This document shows, one piece after another, positions 8,210 to 16,461 of a stretch of 54,534 nucleotides of DNA. Numbering within the stretch: position 1 is the first letter of the stretch; every line of letters begins with the position of its first letter. The notes beneath the pieces were generated by a model. It worked only from the letters and a program-made list of their open reading frames with translations, was not told the origin of the DNA and made no database searches. Origin of the DNA: Stenotrophomonas maltophilia (GTDB lineage: Bacteria > Pseudomonadota > Gammaproteobacteria > Xanthomonadales > Xanthomonadaceae). The DNA lies in contig NZ_RAVT01000002.1 in the NCBI RefSeq assembly GCF_013464915.1, forward strand, positions 37,015 through 91,548. Reading direction: 5' to 3'. The translations under genes and the position numbers were made by a program.

Positions 8210-9283
8210 TCAGCGGGGACGGAACAGGTAATGGGCCACCAGCCATTGCTGGCCATCGTCGTAGCCGAACAGTTCGGCGCATGCCATCCAGAACATCCGC
8301 CAGCGCTGCCACCAGATGCGTGCGGCCGCCGCACCGTAGGTCGCCGACAGCACCGGCATCACCCGGTCGCGTGCAGCGTCCTGATTGGCCAGCCAGTGTT
8401 CGGCGGTGCGCTGGTAGTGGCGGCCATCAAGCAGCCAGCGCTGGTCGAGCCGCAGGTCGCGCTGGAAATGCAACAGGGTATCGGCGGCGGGCATCAGGCC
8501 GCCGGTGAAGAAGTGGCGGCCCATCCAGTTGTCGCCACCCTCGGTTTCGAACGGGTACATCAGCGTGCGATGGGCGAAGATGTGCACGAACAACGCACCG
8601 TCCGGCTTCAGCCACTGCGCAATGCGCGCCAGCAGGCGCTCGTAGTTGCGCACGTGCTCGAACATCTCGACCGAAACGCAGCGATCAAACTGCGCCGAGG
8701 GCAACTCCAGCTGGTTCACGTCACGGGTGAGCACCTGCACGTTGTGCAGCCCTCGTGCCTGGCACTGCGCCATGATGTGATCGCGCTGGCTGTGCGAGTT
8801 GGACACGGCAGTGATTGCTGCGTGCGGATAGCGCTCGGCCATCCACAGCGTCAGCGAGCCCCAGCCGCAGCCCAGTTCCAGGATGTGCTGTCCATCTGCC
8901 AGGCCAGCGCGCTGGCCGTACAGCTCCAGCATTGCTTCTTCAGCCTGGTCCAGCGTTTCGTGACCAGCGGGGTAGTAGCAGCTGCTGTACTTCAGCCGCT
9001 TGCCCAGGCAGGCCTGGAAGAACGCTGCGGGCACTTCGTAATGCTGGCGATTGGCTGCATCGGTATGCAGCGCCAGCGGGCTGTCGGCCAGTTCGGCGAT
9101 GCGGCGGCTGAAACGCGCGGACTGCGCTTCGATGCCACCTTCTGATTCCTCCTGCAGGCGCTGCGCGCACAGTCGCCGGATACCGGCACGCAACGCGGCA
9201 TCCGGCAGCAGGCCACGTTCGGCCCAGGCGGTCAGCCCGGTTTCTGCTTCCTCGGCCGGATTCAGTGACGGTATCGCGTTCAT
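8210..9283 (-). CDS. SAM-dependent methyltransferase, cyclopropane-synthase-like (second copy in operon)
   Basis: 357 residues. SAM-binding motif ELGCGWGSLT, with YSSCYYPAG before it and SVEMFEHVRNY after it, as in the CFAS/coclaurine N-methyltransferase branch of class I methyltransferases. It is shorter and differently organised than the other CFA-like enzyme at 10606, and has WWQRWRMFWMACAELFGYDDGQQW near the C-terminus. The start overlaps the DUF1295 stop by ATGA. The likely substrate is an unsaturated acyl chain or a derivative made by the operon, but it could be another small acceptor. Confidence 0.87.
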   Translation of the reverse strand: MNAIPSLNPAEEAETGLTAWAERGLLPDAALRAGIRRLCAQRLQEESEGGIEAQSARFSRRIAELADSPLALHTDAANRQHYEVPAAFFQACLGKRLKYSSCYYPAGHETLDQAEEAMLELYGQRAGLADGQHILELGCGWGSLTLWMAERYPHAAITAVSNSHSQRDHIMAQCQARGLHNVQVLTRDVNQLELPSAQFDRCVSVEMFEHVRNYERLLARIAQWLKPDGALFVHIFAHRTLMYPFETEGGDNWMGRHFFTGGLMPAADTLLHFQRDLRLDQRWLLDGRHYQRTAEHWLANQDAARDRVMPVLSATYGAAAARIWWQRWRMFWMACAELFGYDDGQQWLVAHYLFRPR

Positions 9284-10065
9284 GCGGAATGCTCCTTGGA
9301 AGGGCGGGGGAACCAGGGGAAGAACATCGGCGTGCTGCGCTGGTAAGCGCGGTAGTCGTCGCCGCGGCTGCGCAGGGCCTGCTTTTCGGTGAACGGGACG
9401 CCGCTGAGATAGCGCAGGAATACATACATCAGCACGGGGCCGAGCCAGGCCAGCCACCACAGCGGGGAGCCGACGGCCAGCAGTACGTAGGTGAACCAGT
9501 GCAGCCACTCGAAGAAGTAGTTGGGGTGGCGGGAATACCGCCAGAGCCCGTCACGGCAGGTGTGGCCCTTGTTCGCCGGATTGGCGCGGAACCGGGCCAG
9601 CTGGCGGTCGGCCAGCGCCTCTCCGCCCACGCTCAGCAGCCAGACGAGCGCGGCCGCCAGCACCCATCGCGTCATGCCAGCGGTCTGATTGCCGGCGACC
9701 GCGACGAAGGGCAGGGCGAACAACCCCACCAGCAGTGCCTGTGCCATGAGGAACCCGAAGATCTTTCCCTGGTGTCCCTGCCAGTGGTCACGAAGGTAGC
9801 GATAGCGCCCGTCCTCTTCTTCGTGCCGGACGCGATGCCATAGATGAAAGGCCAGGCGACCGCCCCACAGGCCGCCGAGCACAGCCAGCGCCACCCGTGG
9901 CGCCACCGCTCCATCGCCCAGCAACGCCAGCAGCAGCGCGGCCGCGGCCACGCCCTTGGCCCAGAGCACATCCACAACACCGATGTTGTGGTGGCAGCGC
10001 TGCCAGGCCCAGCCCCAGCTCATCACCAGCACTGCATACAGCAGCACCCAGAGCAGATTGATCAT
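9280..10065 (-). CDS. DUF1295 membrane protein (steroid 5-alpha-reductase/ICMT fold)
   Basis: 261 residues with about six hydrophobic segments. The C-terminal signature GLWRYSRHPNYFFEWLHW is the cofactor-binding region shared by DUF1295, steroid 5-alpha-reductases and isoprenylcysteine methyltransferases. In this context an NADPH-dependent double-bond reductase acting on modified acyl chains in the membrane is plausible but inferred. The ATG at 10065 overlaps the DUF2878 stop; the following methyltransferase overlaps this stop, so translation is coupled on both sides. Confidence 0.88.
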   Translation of the reverse strand: MINLLWVLLYAVLVMSWGWAWQRCHHNIGVVDVLWAKGVAAAALLLALLGDGAVAPRVALAVLGGLWGGRLAFHLWHRVRHEEEDGRYRYLRDHWQGHQGKIFGFLMAQALLVGLFALPFVAVAGNQTAGMTRWVLAAALVWLLSVGGEALADRQLARFRANPANKGHTCRDGLWRYSRHPNYFFEWLHWFTYVLLAVGSPLWWLAWLGPVLMYVFLRYLSGVPFTEKQALRSRGDDYRAYQRSTPMFFPWFPRPSKEHSA

Positions 10066-10604
10066 GATGACGCTCCGATGAGAGGTGGCTGCGGTGTGGT
10101 GCGCGGGCGGGCGGCGCGGCACAACAGGGAAAGTGCAATGGCCCAGCCTGTGCCCAGCATCAGGACGCCCTGCCACATCGGGCTGTTGAACTGCACCGCA
10201 CCGTATCCATGCGCGGCCGACAGGTAGGCCAGTGGCGCCAGCAGCAGGCCGAACAGGGGCGGCAGGGCAGGATGGCGCTGCAGGAAGCGCATCGAAGTGG
10301 TCAGGGTCATTGCGAATGCAGCCCACAAGGCCATGATCCAGGGCGGCGGCGCCCATCCCAGTGGGGCGGCGGCATAGCGCACGGTGCCGCTGGCGGCCGC
10401 GCTGGCGTCGACCAGCCAGGCGCAGGCCAACGCAAGCACCAGCAGCCGCAGGTCCAGTCGCGGATGCGCCGACGTCAGCAGCTGGCTGCCGATGTAGAGC
10501 GAAGCAGCCAGCAACGCGGGCCACTGCCAGCCGCGCCCGGCCCCGGCCACGGCGCACAGCCAGACCAGCTGGTTGCCAAGCAGGTTGGCCCAGAACCGTC
10601 GCAT
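10062..10604 (-). CDS. DUF2878 integral membrane protein
   Basis: 180 residues, mostly hydrophobic with about five predicted membrane segments, beginning MRRFWANLLGNQLVWLCAVAGAG as in the DUF2878 family. The family is found beside CFA-like and DUF1365 genes in ChrR-linked clusters but has no known activity. The ATG at 10604 starts one base after the preceding stop (10606-10608); the longer frame inside the methyltransferase gene is not credible. Confidence 0.87.
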   Translation of the reverse strand: MRRFWANLLGNQLVWLCAVAGAGRGWQWPALLAASLYIGSQLLTSAHPRLDLRLLVLALACAWLVDASAAASGTVRYAAAPLGWAPPPWIMALWAAFAMTLTTSMRFLQRHPALPPLFGLLLAPLAYLSAAHGYGAVQFNSPMWQGVLMLGTGWAIALSLLCRAARPRTTPQPPLIGASS

Positions 10605-10605
10605 T

Positions 10606-11865
10606 TCAGTGGCCTTCACCAGGCGGGACCGCAGGCCGATGGCCCGGGCGTGCCAGCAGCAGGTGCGAGACCCCGATTGAGCGCTCCAGGAAGCCGCCTT
10701 CGCAGTAGGCCAGGTAGAAGTCCCACAGGCGGCAGAAGCGCGCATCGAACCCCTGCGCCTGCACCGCAGGCAGCTGCGCAAGGAAGCGCTGGCGCCAGGC
10801 GCGCAGGGTCAGCGCGTAGGAATGGCCGAAATCCTGCTGGGCGATCAGCTGCAGGTCACTGGACCGCGTCTTGGCCGCCATGATGGCGTTGATGGACGGG
10901 ATGAAGCTGCCAGGGAACACGTAACGCTTGATGTAGTCGACGCTGCGCCGTGCCTGCTCATAGCGATGATCCTCGATGGTGATGGCCTGCAGCAGTGCAA
11001 CGCCATCGGGCTTCAGCAAGCGCTGCAGCGTTGCCATGTAGGTGTCCAGGTACTCGGCACCGATGGCTTCGATCATCTCGATCGACACCAGCTTGTCGTA
11101 CTGGCCCTGCAGGTCACGGTAATCCTGCATCAGCAACGTCACCCGGTCCTGCAGGCCGGCGGCCCGCACGCGCTCGGCGGCCAGCGCATGCTGTTCGGCG
11201 GAAATGGTGGTGGTGGTGACGTGGCAGCCATAGTGCTGGGCTGCATGCACCGCGAAGCCACCCCAGCCGGTGCCGATCTCCACCACGCGATCGCCCGGCT
11301 TGAGTTGCAGCTGCTGGCAGATGCGGTCCAGCTTGCGACGCGAGGCGGACGCCAACGATTCGGATTCGCTGGCGAACAACGCCGACGAGTACATCAGGTC
11401 CGGTGACAGGAACAGGGCGAAGAAATCGTTGCCGAGGTCGTAGTGCGCCGCGATGTTGCGCCGGCTGCCCTCGCGGCTGTTACGGCGCAGCCGGTTCCAG
11501 CCACGCAGCAGCCACCCGCCCACCCTGGCCGGGCCGCGCTCCATGCCGTCCAGCAGGTCGCGGTTGCGGACCAGCAGCTGTATCAATGCGACCAGATCAT
11601 CACAGTGCCAGTCGCCCTGGATGTAGCTCTCGCCAGCGCCGACGCTGCCCTGCGCAGCGACCTTCCGGTAGAACGATGGGTCATCGATGGTCACCGTCAC
11701 TTGCAGGCCGGCGTGGGCATTGCCCAGCCGGACCTCGCCGAGCGCATCGCGCACGCACAGGTGGCCATCGCGCAAGGGGGCAAGCTGGGCCAGCAGGCGG
11801 CGGCGCAGGAAGGCGTCCAGCGCGCCGGGGCGCGGCAGGGTCACCGAAGGTGTCATCGAGTTCAT
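10606..11865 (-). CDS. Cyclopropane-fatty-acyl-phospholipid synthase family methyltransferase
   Basis: 419 residues with the full CFAS layout: an N-terminal lipid-binding domain (about 20-120), HYDLGNDFFALFLSPDLMYSSALF, SAM motif VVEIGTGWGGFA, EMIEAIGAEYLDTYM, and HRYEQARRSVDYIKRYVFPGSFIPS. CFAS enzymes transfer a methylene/methyl group from SAM to the cis double bond of phospholipid acyl chains. It overlaps DUF1365 upstream by ATGA. Given the ECF/ChrR setting the product may be a methylated or furan precursor rather than a plain cyclopropane. Confidence 0.92.
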   Translation of the reverse strand: MNSMTPSVTLPRPGALDAFLRRRLLAQLAPLRDGHLCVRDALGEVRLGNAHAGLQVTVTIDDPSFYRKVAAQGSVGAGESYIQGDWHCDDLVALIQLLVRNRDLLDGMERGPARVGGWLLRGWNRLRRNSREGSRRNIAAHYDLGNDFFALFLSPDLMYSSALFASESESLASASRRKLDRICQQLQLKPGDRVVEIGTGWGGFAVHAAQHYGCHVTTTTISAEQHALAAERVRAAGLQDRVTLLMQDYRDLQGQYDKLVSIEMIEAIGAEYLDTYMATLQRLLKPDGVALLQAITIEDHRYEQARRSVDYIKRYVFPGSFIPSINAIMAAKTRSSDLQLIAQQDFGHSYALTLRAWRQRFLAQLPAVQAQGFDARFCRLWDFYLAYCEGGFLERSIGVSHLLLARPGHRPAVPPGEGH

Positions 11866-12629
11866 CGCGGTTTCCCGGCAAGGGTGGGGTGGTCGTGTAC
11901 GGGGTTGCGCTTCAGCCACAGCCGCAGTGCGTGCCAGTGGATGGCGGCCACCACCTGGGTGGTCATCAGTGGGTAGCAGACGAGTACCTGCGCCAGGCCG
12001 CGGCCGTCCAGGGGGCGGCGGTGCATCGTCTGGGTGGCATCGAACTGGCGGGTGCCGTCGCGCCAGACCTGCATGTGCACGCGCAGATCCTCATCAGGGC
12101 TGTTGAAGCGCCAGTCGTAACGGCAGTCCATCGGCATGAACGGCGAGACGTGGAAGCGTTTGTCGAACTGCCAACGCAGTGACGCCCCTTCGTGGACGGC
12201 CGTAGCGACCGGCAGCACGTAGGCGTGCCGTTCCTTCCAGGGCGTATTGGTGATCTCGGCCACGATGCAGTCCAGCGTGCTGCCGTCGGCGTGGTAGCAG
12301 TAGTAGAAGCTGACCGGGTTGAACACATGCCCGGCAAAGCGAAGGTGGGTGAGCAGGCGCACCGGCCCCGAGGGTCGATGACCGAGCGTCATCGCCGCAT
12401 GGTCGCGCACGGCATCGGCCAAAGGCTGTGCGGGATCGCCGAAATAGTCGCTGCGCCGGAACTCGGCAAGGTTGCGGCGATTGGCCGACCACAGCCAGCG
12501 CCCGGCAAACACGCTCTCCAGTTCATCCAGGTCGAGCAGCAGCTGCGCAACCGGGTAGCGGAATGCATGGGGGTGCGGATGATGCCGGCGGTGCATCACC
12601 TGCCCGAAATAGAGTGCGCTGGCGCTCAT
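11862..12629 (-). CDS. DUF1365 family protein
   Basis: 255 residues beginning MSASALYFGQVMHRRHHP, with PVSFYYCYHADGS and a Pro-containing ITNTPWKERHAYVLP segment, all typical of DUF1365. The family nearly always sits between an FAD-dependent amine-oxidase-like flavoprotein and a CFA synthase, as here, implying a joint step, but its activity is not established. Both ends overlap neighbouring genes by 4 bp. Confidence 0.92.
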   Translation of the reverse strand: MSASALYFGQVMHRRHHPHPHAFRYPVAQLLLDLDELESVFAGRWLWSANRRNLAEFRRSDYFGDPAQPLADAVRDHAAMTLGHRPSGPVRLLTHLRFAGHVFNPVSFYYCYHADGSTLDCIVAEITNTPWKERHAYVLPVATAVHEGASLRWQFDKRFHVSPFMPMDCRYDWRFNSPDEDLRVHMQVWRDGTRQFDATQTMHRRPLDGRGLAQVLVCYPLMTTQVVAAIHWHALRLWLKRNPVHDHPTLAGKPR

Positions 12630-13903
12630 GCCGCCACCTCGCCCGGTACCAAGCCCCGGCGGTGCGGTGCGCAGGCCTCCAGTGCATCCACCACGCGGCG
12701 GGCACTGCGGATGCCATCCTCATGGAAGCCCCAGCCCCAATAGGCCCCTGCGAACCAGGTGTGGCGATGGCCCTGCAGGTCTGCCCAGCGCTGCTGCGCA
12801 CGAACCGCAGCGTGATCATGCACCGGGTGTGCATAGTGCAGCGTGCGCAGCACCCTGGCAGGGTCGATGGCCTCGCTGCGGTTGAGGGTGACTACCAGCG
12901 GCGTGCTGCCAGGCAGGCCCTGCAGCAGGTTCATGCAGTAGCTGACCGTGCAGTGCGCAGCCGGATCCTGCGGGACGTGCGCGTTCCAGGCCGCCCAGGC
13001 CTTGCGGTTGCGCGGCAGCAGCGAGGCATCGGTATGCAGTACCGCTTCGTTGCGCTGGTAGCGGATGGCACCCAGTACCTCGCGCTCGACGGGGTCGGCA
13101 TCACCCAGCAGGGCCAGCGCCTGGTCGCTATGGCAGGCCAGGATGACTTCGTCGAAGGCCTCGACACCGGCGGCGCTGTACACGCGTGCACCACCAGGCA
13201 TGCGCTCCACCCGCTGGACCGGGCACTGCAGGCGCTCACGTACCTGCCAGCGGCAGCGCAGTGCATCCACGTAGCGGGCCGAGCCACCCGTGACCACCCG
13301 CCAGGGCGACCGCCCGGTCATCTGCAGCATCTGGTGGTTGGCCATGAACTGGGCCAGGTAGCGCGCGGGAAAGTCCTGCACGGTGGCGGTGGGCGACGAC
13401 CACAGCGCCGAGGCCATCGGCAGCAGGTGCTCTTCAATGAAGGCATCGCCATAGCGCTGGGCGCGCAGGTACTCGCCCAGCGTCGGCCCGTCCTCTTCAG
13501 CCAGCAGCAGCGGGGCATCCCGATAGAAGCGACGCAGATCGGCCAGCATGCCCCAGAAACGCGGTGACACCAGGTTGCGTCGCTGGCAGAACAGGCCATC
13601 CAGCGAGGTGGCGTTGTACTCCACGCCGCTGCGCTCGCTGTGCATCGAGAAGCTCATCGTGGTCGGCTGCGAGGCCACGCCCAGCTCATCGAACAGTGCC
13701 GTCAGCAGCGGGTAGTGCTGGGGATTGAAGACGATGAAACCGGTGTCCACGGCCATGCGCACGCCTCCCACCTGCACGTCGTGGGTATGGGTGTGGCCTC
13801 CCAGGTAATCGTTGGCCTCGAACAGCGTCACGTCGTGCTGTTCCTGCAGCCACCAGGCGCTGGCCAGCCCTGAGATGCCCGAGCCGATGATGGCGATGCG
13901 CAT
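12626..13903 (-). CDS. FAD-dependent amine-oxidase-like oxidoreductase
   Basis: 425 residues. N-terminal dinucleotide fold GSGISGLASAWWLQ followed by FEANDYLGGHTHTHDV, and a C-terminal FAD segment ending in WFAGAYWGWGFHEDGIRSARRVVDAL. This branch of NAD(P)/FAD-binding proteins accompanies DUF1365 and CFAS and is a candidate acyl-chain desaturase or dehydrogenase rather than an amine oxidase. It starts one base after the desaturase stop. Confidence 0.9.
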   Translation of the reverse strand: MRIAIIGSGISGLASAWWLQEQHDVTLFEANDYLGGHTHTHDVQVGGVRMAVDTGFIVFNPQHYPLLTALFDELGVASQPTTMSFSMHSERSGVEYNATSLDGLFCQRRNLVSPRFWGMLADLRRFYRDAPLLLAEEDGPTLGEYLRAQRYGDAFIEEHLLPMASALWSSPTATVQDFPARYLAQFMANHQMLQMTGRSPWRVVTGGSARYVDALRCRWQVRERLQCPVQRVERMPGGARVYSAAGVEAFDEVILACHSDQALALLGDADPVEREVLGAIRYQRNEAVLHTDASLLPRNRKAWAAWNAHVPQDPAAHCTVSYCMNLLQGLPGSTPLVVTLNRSEAIDPARVLRTLHYAHPVHDHAAVRAQQRWADLQGHRHTWFAGAYWGWGFHEDGIRSARRVVDALEACAPHRRGLVPGEVAA

Positions 13904-13904
13904 G

Positions 13905-14855
13905 TCAGTACCTCGCCTTTGCCAGCACCCACTCGGGGATGGGCTTGAGTCCCTTGACCAGGCCGAATGCCGCCATTGCGCGCAGCCCGTACCAGGTCAG
14001 GTCGATCTCCCACCAGCGGAAACCCTGGCGTACGGTGCCGGGGAAGAAGTGGTGGTTGTTGTGCCAGCCTTCGCCGAAGGTCAGCAGGGCCAGCCAGAGA
14101 TTGTTGCGGCTGTCGTCGCGGGTCTCGAAGCGGCGACGGCCGAAGCGGTGCGCCAGCGAGTTGATGGTGACCGTGGCATGGAACAGCACGATGGTGGAGA
14201 TGAAGAAGCCCCACACCAGCAACTGCGGGCCCGAGGTGCGCAACCCCGGCGCCCAGCGCTCCAGTGCTGCACCCAGTGCATACAGTGCGATGGCCAGCAG
14301 CACCGGAATGGCGGTATCGAAACGGTCCAGCCAGCGCAGTTCAGGGAAGCGCGCCAGGTCCGGCACCCGCGACAGGTCGGTGGCGAATGCTTCGCGGGTC
14401 AGGAACCATCCCATGTGGCTGCGCCAGAAGCCGCCTTCGCGCGGCGAGTGCGGGTCCAGTGGCTGGTCAGCGTGGCGGTGATGGTGGCGATGGTGGGCAG
14501 CCCACCACAGCGGGCCCCGCTGCACGCTGGAGGCGCCGATCACCGCGAACACGAACTGCACCGCACGCGGTGCCTGGAAGGTGCGGTGCGAGAAGTAGCG
14601 ATGATAGAAGGCGGTGATGGCGAACATGCGCACCGCATAAAGCGCCGCGGCCACGATGACTGCCGTCCACGAGACGCCTACCCAGATCACCGCGATGCAG
14701 GCCAGGTGCATCAGTGCAAACGGGACCGCACGCAGCCAGTCGATGCGGCCCGGCTGCTCTGTGCCGGCATCCGCAGCGTTGCCGGTATCGACCCATCGTT
14801 GCAGGGTGCGCAGCAGGCGCCAGCGTCGACGGGGGAGGGGCGATACAGAGGCCAT
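13905..14855 (-). CDS. Membrane acyl-CoA/acyl-lipid desaturase
   Basis: 316 residues with the three histidine boxes of delta-9-type di-iron desaturases: HRYFSH (HX4H), HHRHHHRH (HX2HH) and HNNHH, and four hydrophobic segments. It would introduce a cis double bond into saturated acyl chains, supplying the substrate for the CFAS-like enzymes downstream. It is the first gene of a run of eight genes with overlaps or gaps of at most 8 bases (14855 to 7659) and is preceded by its own ECF-type promoter at 14887-14912. Confidence 0.92.
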   Translation of the reverse strand: MASVSPLPRRRWRLLRTLQRWVDTGNAADAGTEQPGRIDWLRAVPFALMHLACIAVIWVGVSWTAVIVAAALYAVRMFAITAFYHRYFSHRTFQAPRAVQFVFAVIGASSVQRGPLWWAAHHRHHHRHADQPLDPHSPREGGFWRSHMGWFLTREAFATDLSRVPDLARFPELRWLDRFDTAIPVLLAIALYALGAALERWAPGLRTSGPQLLVWGFFISTIVLFHATVTINSLAHRFGRRRFETRDDSRNNLWLALLTFGEGWHNNHHFFPGTVRQGFRWWEIDLTWYGLRAMAAFGLVKGLKPIPEWVLAKARY

Positions 14856-14886
14856 GGCGGATCTCGGCGGGTGTCGTGTCTTCCTG

Positions 14887-14912
14887 TACGCAGCAGAATG
14901 CGCAATGGATGC
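14887..14912 (-). promoter_or_regulatory. ECF-type promoter of the desaturase operon (GCATCC-N16-CGTA)
   Basis: Minus strand GCATCC (14907-14912), 16 bases, CGTA (14887-14890), then C. The desaturase start lies 32 bases downstream of the -10 element, in the 81-base gap after the signal-peptide gene. Confidence 0.75.
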
Positions 14913-14936
14913 GACGTAGTGCAGTGAATGTCGACT

Positions 14937-15713
14937 TCACGCGTTCGTGACGGGGCAGCGGTCGACCAGTGGCTGCGCCCATGCCTGTTGCCACTCCGAC
15001 GCGGGGCGTTGCCCCGGTGGCGAGCTGAAGCGCACCGTCACCTGTGGATACGAGCCGCGCGCATCGCGCAGATTGCTGGTGCCGTTGAATTCCAACAGGC
15101 GCCGGTCGGCGCTGGCATAGACCAGTGACAGGCGTGGCGCGATGCCGCCATACCAGGTGTCCAGGCTGACCTCGATCGACTGGGCGTCGATGCCTTGCCA
15201 GCGCAGGCTGCCGGTATGCCTCACCTGCACCGGGAAGTAGCGCTGTCGGCCGGGCACGAGGAACGGCAGCGAAACGCGTTCGCCCTGCATCAGCGCTGTC
15301 CAGTGCAGGCGGACCGCCGCATCGAATCCCGCATCGATCACCGCGTCCGGCGGCAGATCGAGCCTGCGTTGCCGCGGCGGGCTGGCGGCATCCTCCTTCC
15401 AGACGATCGACACCGCGCCGCTGGCGGTCTCGATCTGGGCGGTCTGGCCGCTGCGCCGGTCCTGCAGCGAATAGCCTCGGGCCTGCGGAAGCAGGCTGGC
15501 CGGCAGGTGCTTGCGGGCGAACGGCTGGCCACCCGGGCACTGGTACAGCACCCAGCGCTCGGCACCCTCGGTTGCATCGCGCCGCCAGTGCACTTCACGG
15601 TAGAGAATCGCGCCCTGCGCGGAGGTGGCCACGCCTTCGCTTCGCAGCCAGGGCGCCGCCAACGCGGCATGGGGCAGGCACAGCAGCAGCCAGGCGGTGC
15701 GCATCGCGTTCAT
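14937..15713 (-). CDS. Signal-peptide protein of unknown function in the ChrR-linked cluster
   Basis: 258 residues with a signal peptide (cleavage near PHAALA-AP) and no membrane segment, so probably periplasmic. The mature part is beta-rich, with LDTWYGGIAPRLSLVYASADRRLLEFNGTSN-like strands that resemble secreted DUF3108-type proteins, although I do not recognise the family firmly. The start may be 15713 or the in-frame ATG at 15704. It is the first minus-strand gene from the bidirectional ECF promoter region, 17-24 bases beyond the -10 element, and is separated from the desaturase by a second promoter. Confidence 0.82.
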   Translation of the reverse strand: MNAMRTAWLLLCLPHAALAAPWLRSEGVATSAQGAILYREVHWRRDATEGAERWVLYQCPGGQPFARKHLPASLLPQARGYSLQDRRSGQTAQIETASGAVSIVWKEDAASPPRQRRLDLPPDAVIDAGFDAAVRLHWTALMQGERVSLPFLVPGRQRYFPVQVRHTGSLRWQGIDAQSIEVSLDTWYGGIAPRLSLVYASADRRLLEFNGTSNLRDARGSYPQVTVRFSSPPGQRPASEWQQAWAQPLVDRCPVTNA

Positions 15714-15736
15714 CCGGAAGAGGTGGGCTCAGGTCA

Positions 15737-15762
15737 TACGGCAGGGATGGCCGGTTGGATGC
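15737..15762 (-). promoter_or_regulatory. ECF-type promoter facing the lipid genes (GCATCC-N16-CGTA)
   Basis: Minus strand GCATCC (15757-15762), 16 bases, CGTA (15737-15740), then T. It lies back to back with the rpoE promoter: the two -35 hexamers are only 12 bp apart. It would drive 15713-14937. Confidence 0.78.
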
Positions 15763-15774
15763 GCGGTGCCGGCT

Positions 15775-15800
15775 GCATCCAATGGCTGCCTCTGCGCGTA
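15775..15800 (+). promoter_or_regulatory. ECF-type promoter of rpoE-chrR (GCATCC-N16-CGTA)
   Basis: GCATCC (15775-15780), 16 bases, CGTA (15797-15800), then C. The position upstream of the sigma gene implies autoregulation, the usual arrangement for RpoE-ChrR systems. Confidence 0.78.
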
Positions 15801-15837
15801 CAGAGGACAGACCTTCACCCGCCCGCCGCGAACGCAG

Positions 15838-16461
15838 ATGTACCCTGACGCCGCCAGCACCCTTGCCAACCTCGACAGCGCACGCATCGTGTCCAGCTCC
15901 CAGCAGCCCAGCAGCGAGCCGAAAAACTGGGCCGGTGACATGGACGGTGTCGCGCGGCTGCGCGACCGCGACTGTTTCATGCGGATCTACGACTACTTCA
16001 TGCCGCGGCTGTGCGTGTACCTGCGCGGCTTGGGCGCGCCCGATGCCGTGGCCGAGGAGCTGGCGCAGGAATGCCTGTTGCGCCTGTGGCTGCGGGCGGC
16101 CGACTACGATGCGGCCCAGGGCGCGCTGAGTACCTGGCTGTACCGCATCGCCCGCAACCTGCATATTGATCGAGTGCGCCGCGAGCGTGGCTGGATGCAG
16201 GTGCAGGCCGCGGTGGAGGACGCCGCAACACTGGATGTGATCGAGCGCAGCAGCGCCGAGCAGTTCGCCGACCACGCGCGTCTTCGCCAGCGCATCAACG
16301 AGCTGCCTGCGGTGCAGGCGCGGCTGGTGCGGATGTCCTATTTCGAGGCCAAGAGCCACAGCGAGATCGCTGAAGCGCTGGGCATGCCGCTGGGCACGGT
16401 GAAATCGCACCTGCGGCGCGCGTTCCTGCAGCTGCAGTCAAAAGTGGGAGGTGCGCTGTGA
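15838..16461 (+). CDS. rpoE: ECF RNA polymerase sigma factor (RpoE, ChrR-linked)
   Basis: 207 residues if started at 15838. Region 2 spans CFMRIYDYFMPRLCVYL to STWLYRIARNLHIDRVRRERG, and region 4 contains LPAVQARLVRMSYFEAKSHSEIAEALGMPLGTVKSHLRRA, the promoter-reading helix-turn-helix. ECF sigma factors of this type direct the response to singlet oxygen or photo-oxidative stress. The true start is uncertain: GTG 15889 and ATG 15940 are in frame, but the conserved Trp in PKNWAGD favours a start upstream of 15940. The stop overlaps the GTG start of chrR (GTGA). It is probably the sigma factor that reads the five GCATCC-N16-CGTA promoters in this window. Confidence 0.93.
   Translation: MYPDAASTLANLDSARIVSSSQQPSSEPKNWAGDMDGVARLRDRDCFMRIYDYFMPRLCVYLRGLGAPDAVAEELAQECLLRLWLRAADYDAAQGALSTWLYRIARNLHIDRVRRERGWMQVQAAVEDAATLDVIERSSAEQFADHARLRQRINELPAVQARLVRMSYFEAKSHSEIAEALGMPLGTVKSHLRRAFLQLQSKVGGAL

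Noticed and set aside
8210-10065. DUF1295 and the second CFAS-like protein as one fused protein
   Set aside because: The genes overlap by ATGA in different frames and each has a complete domain.
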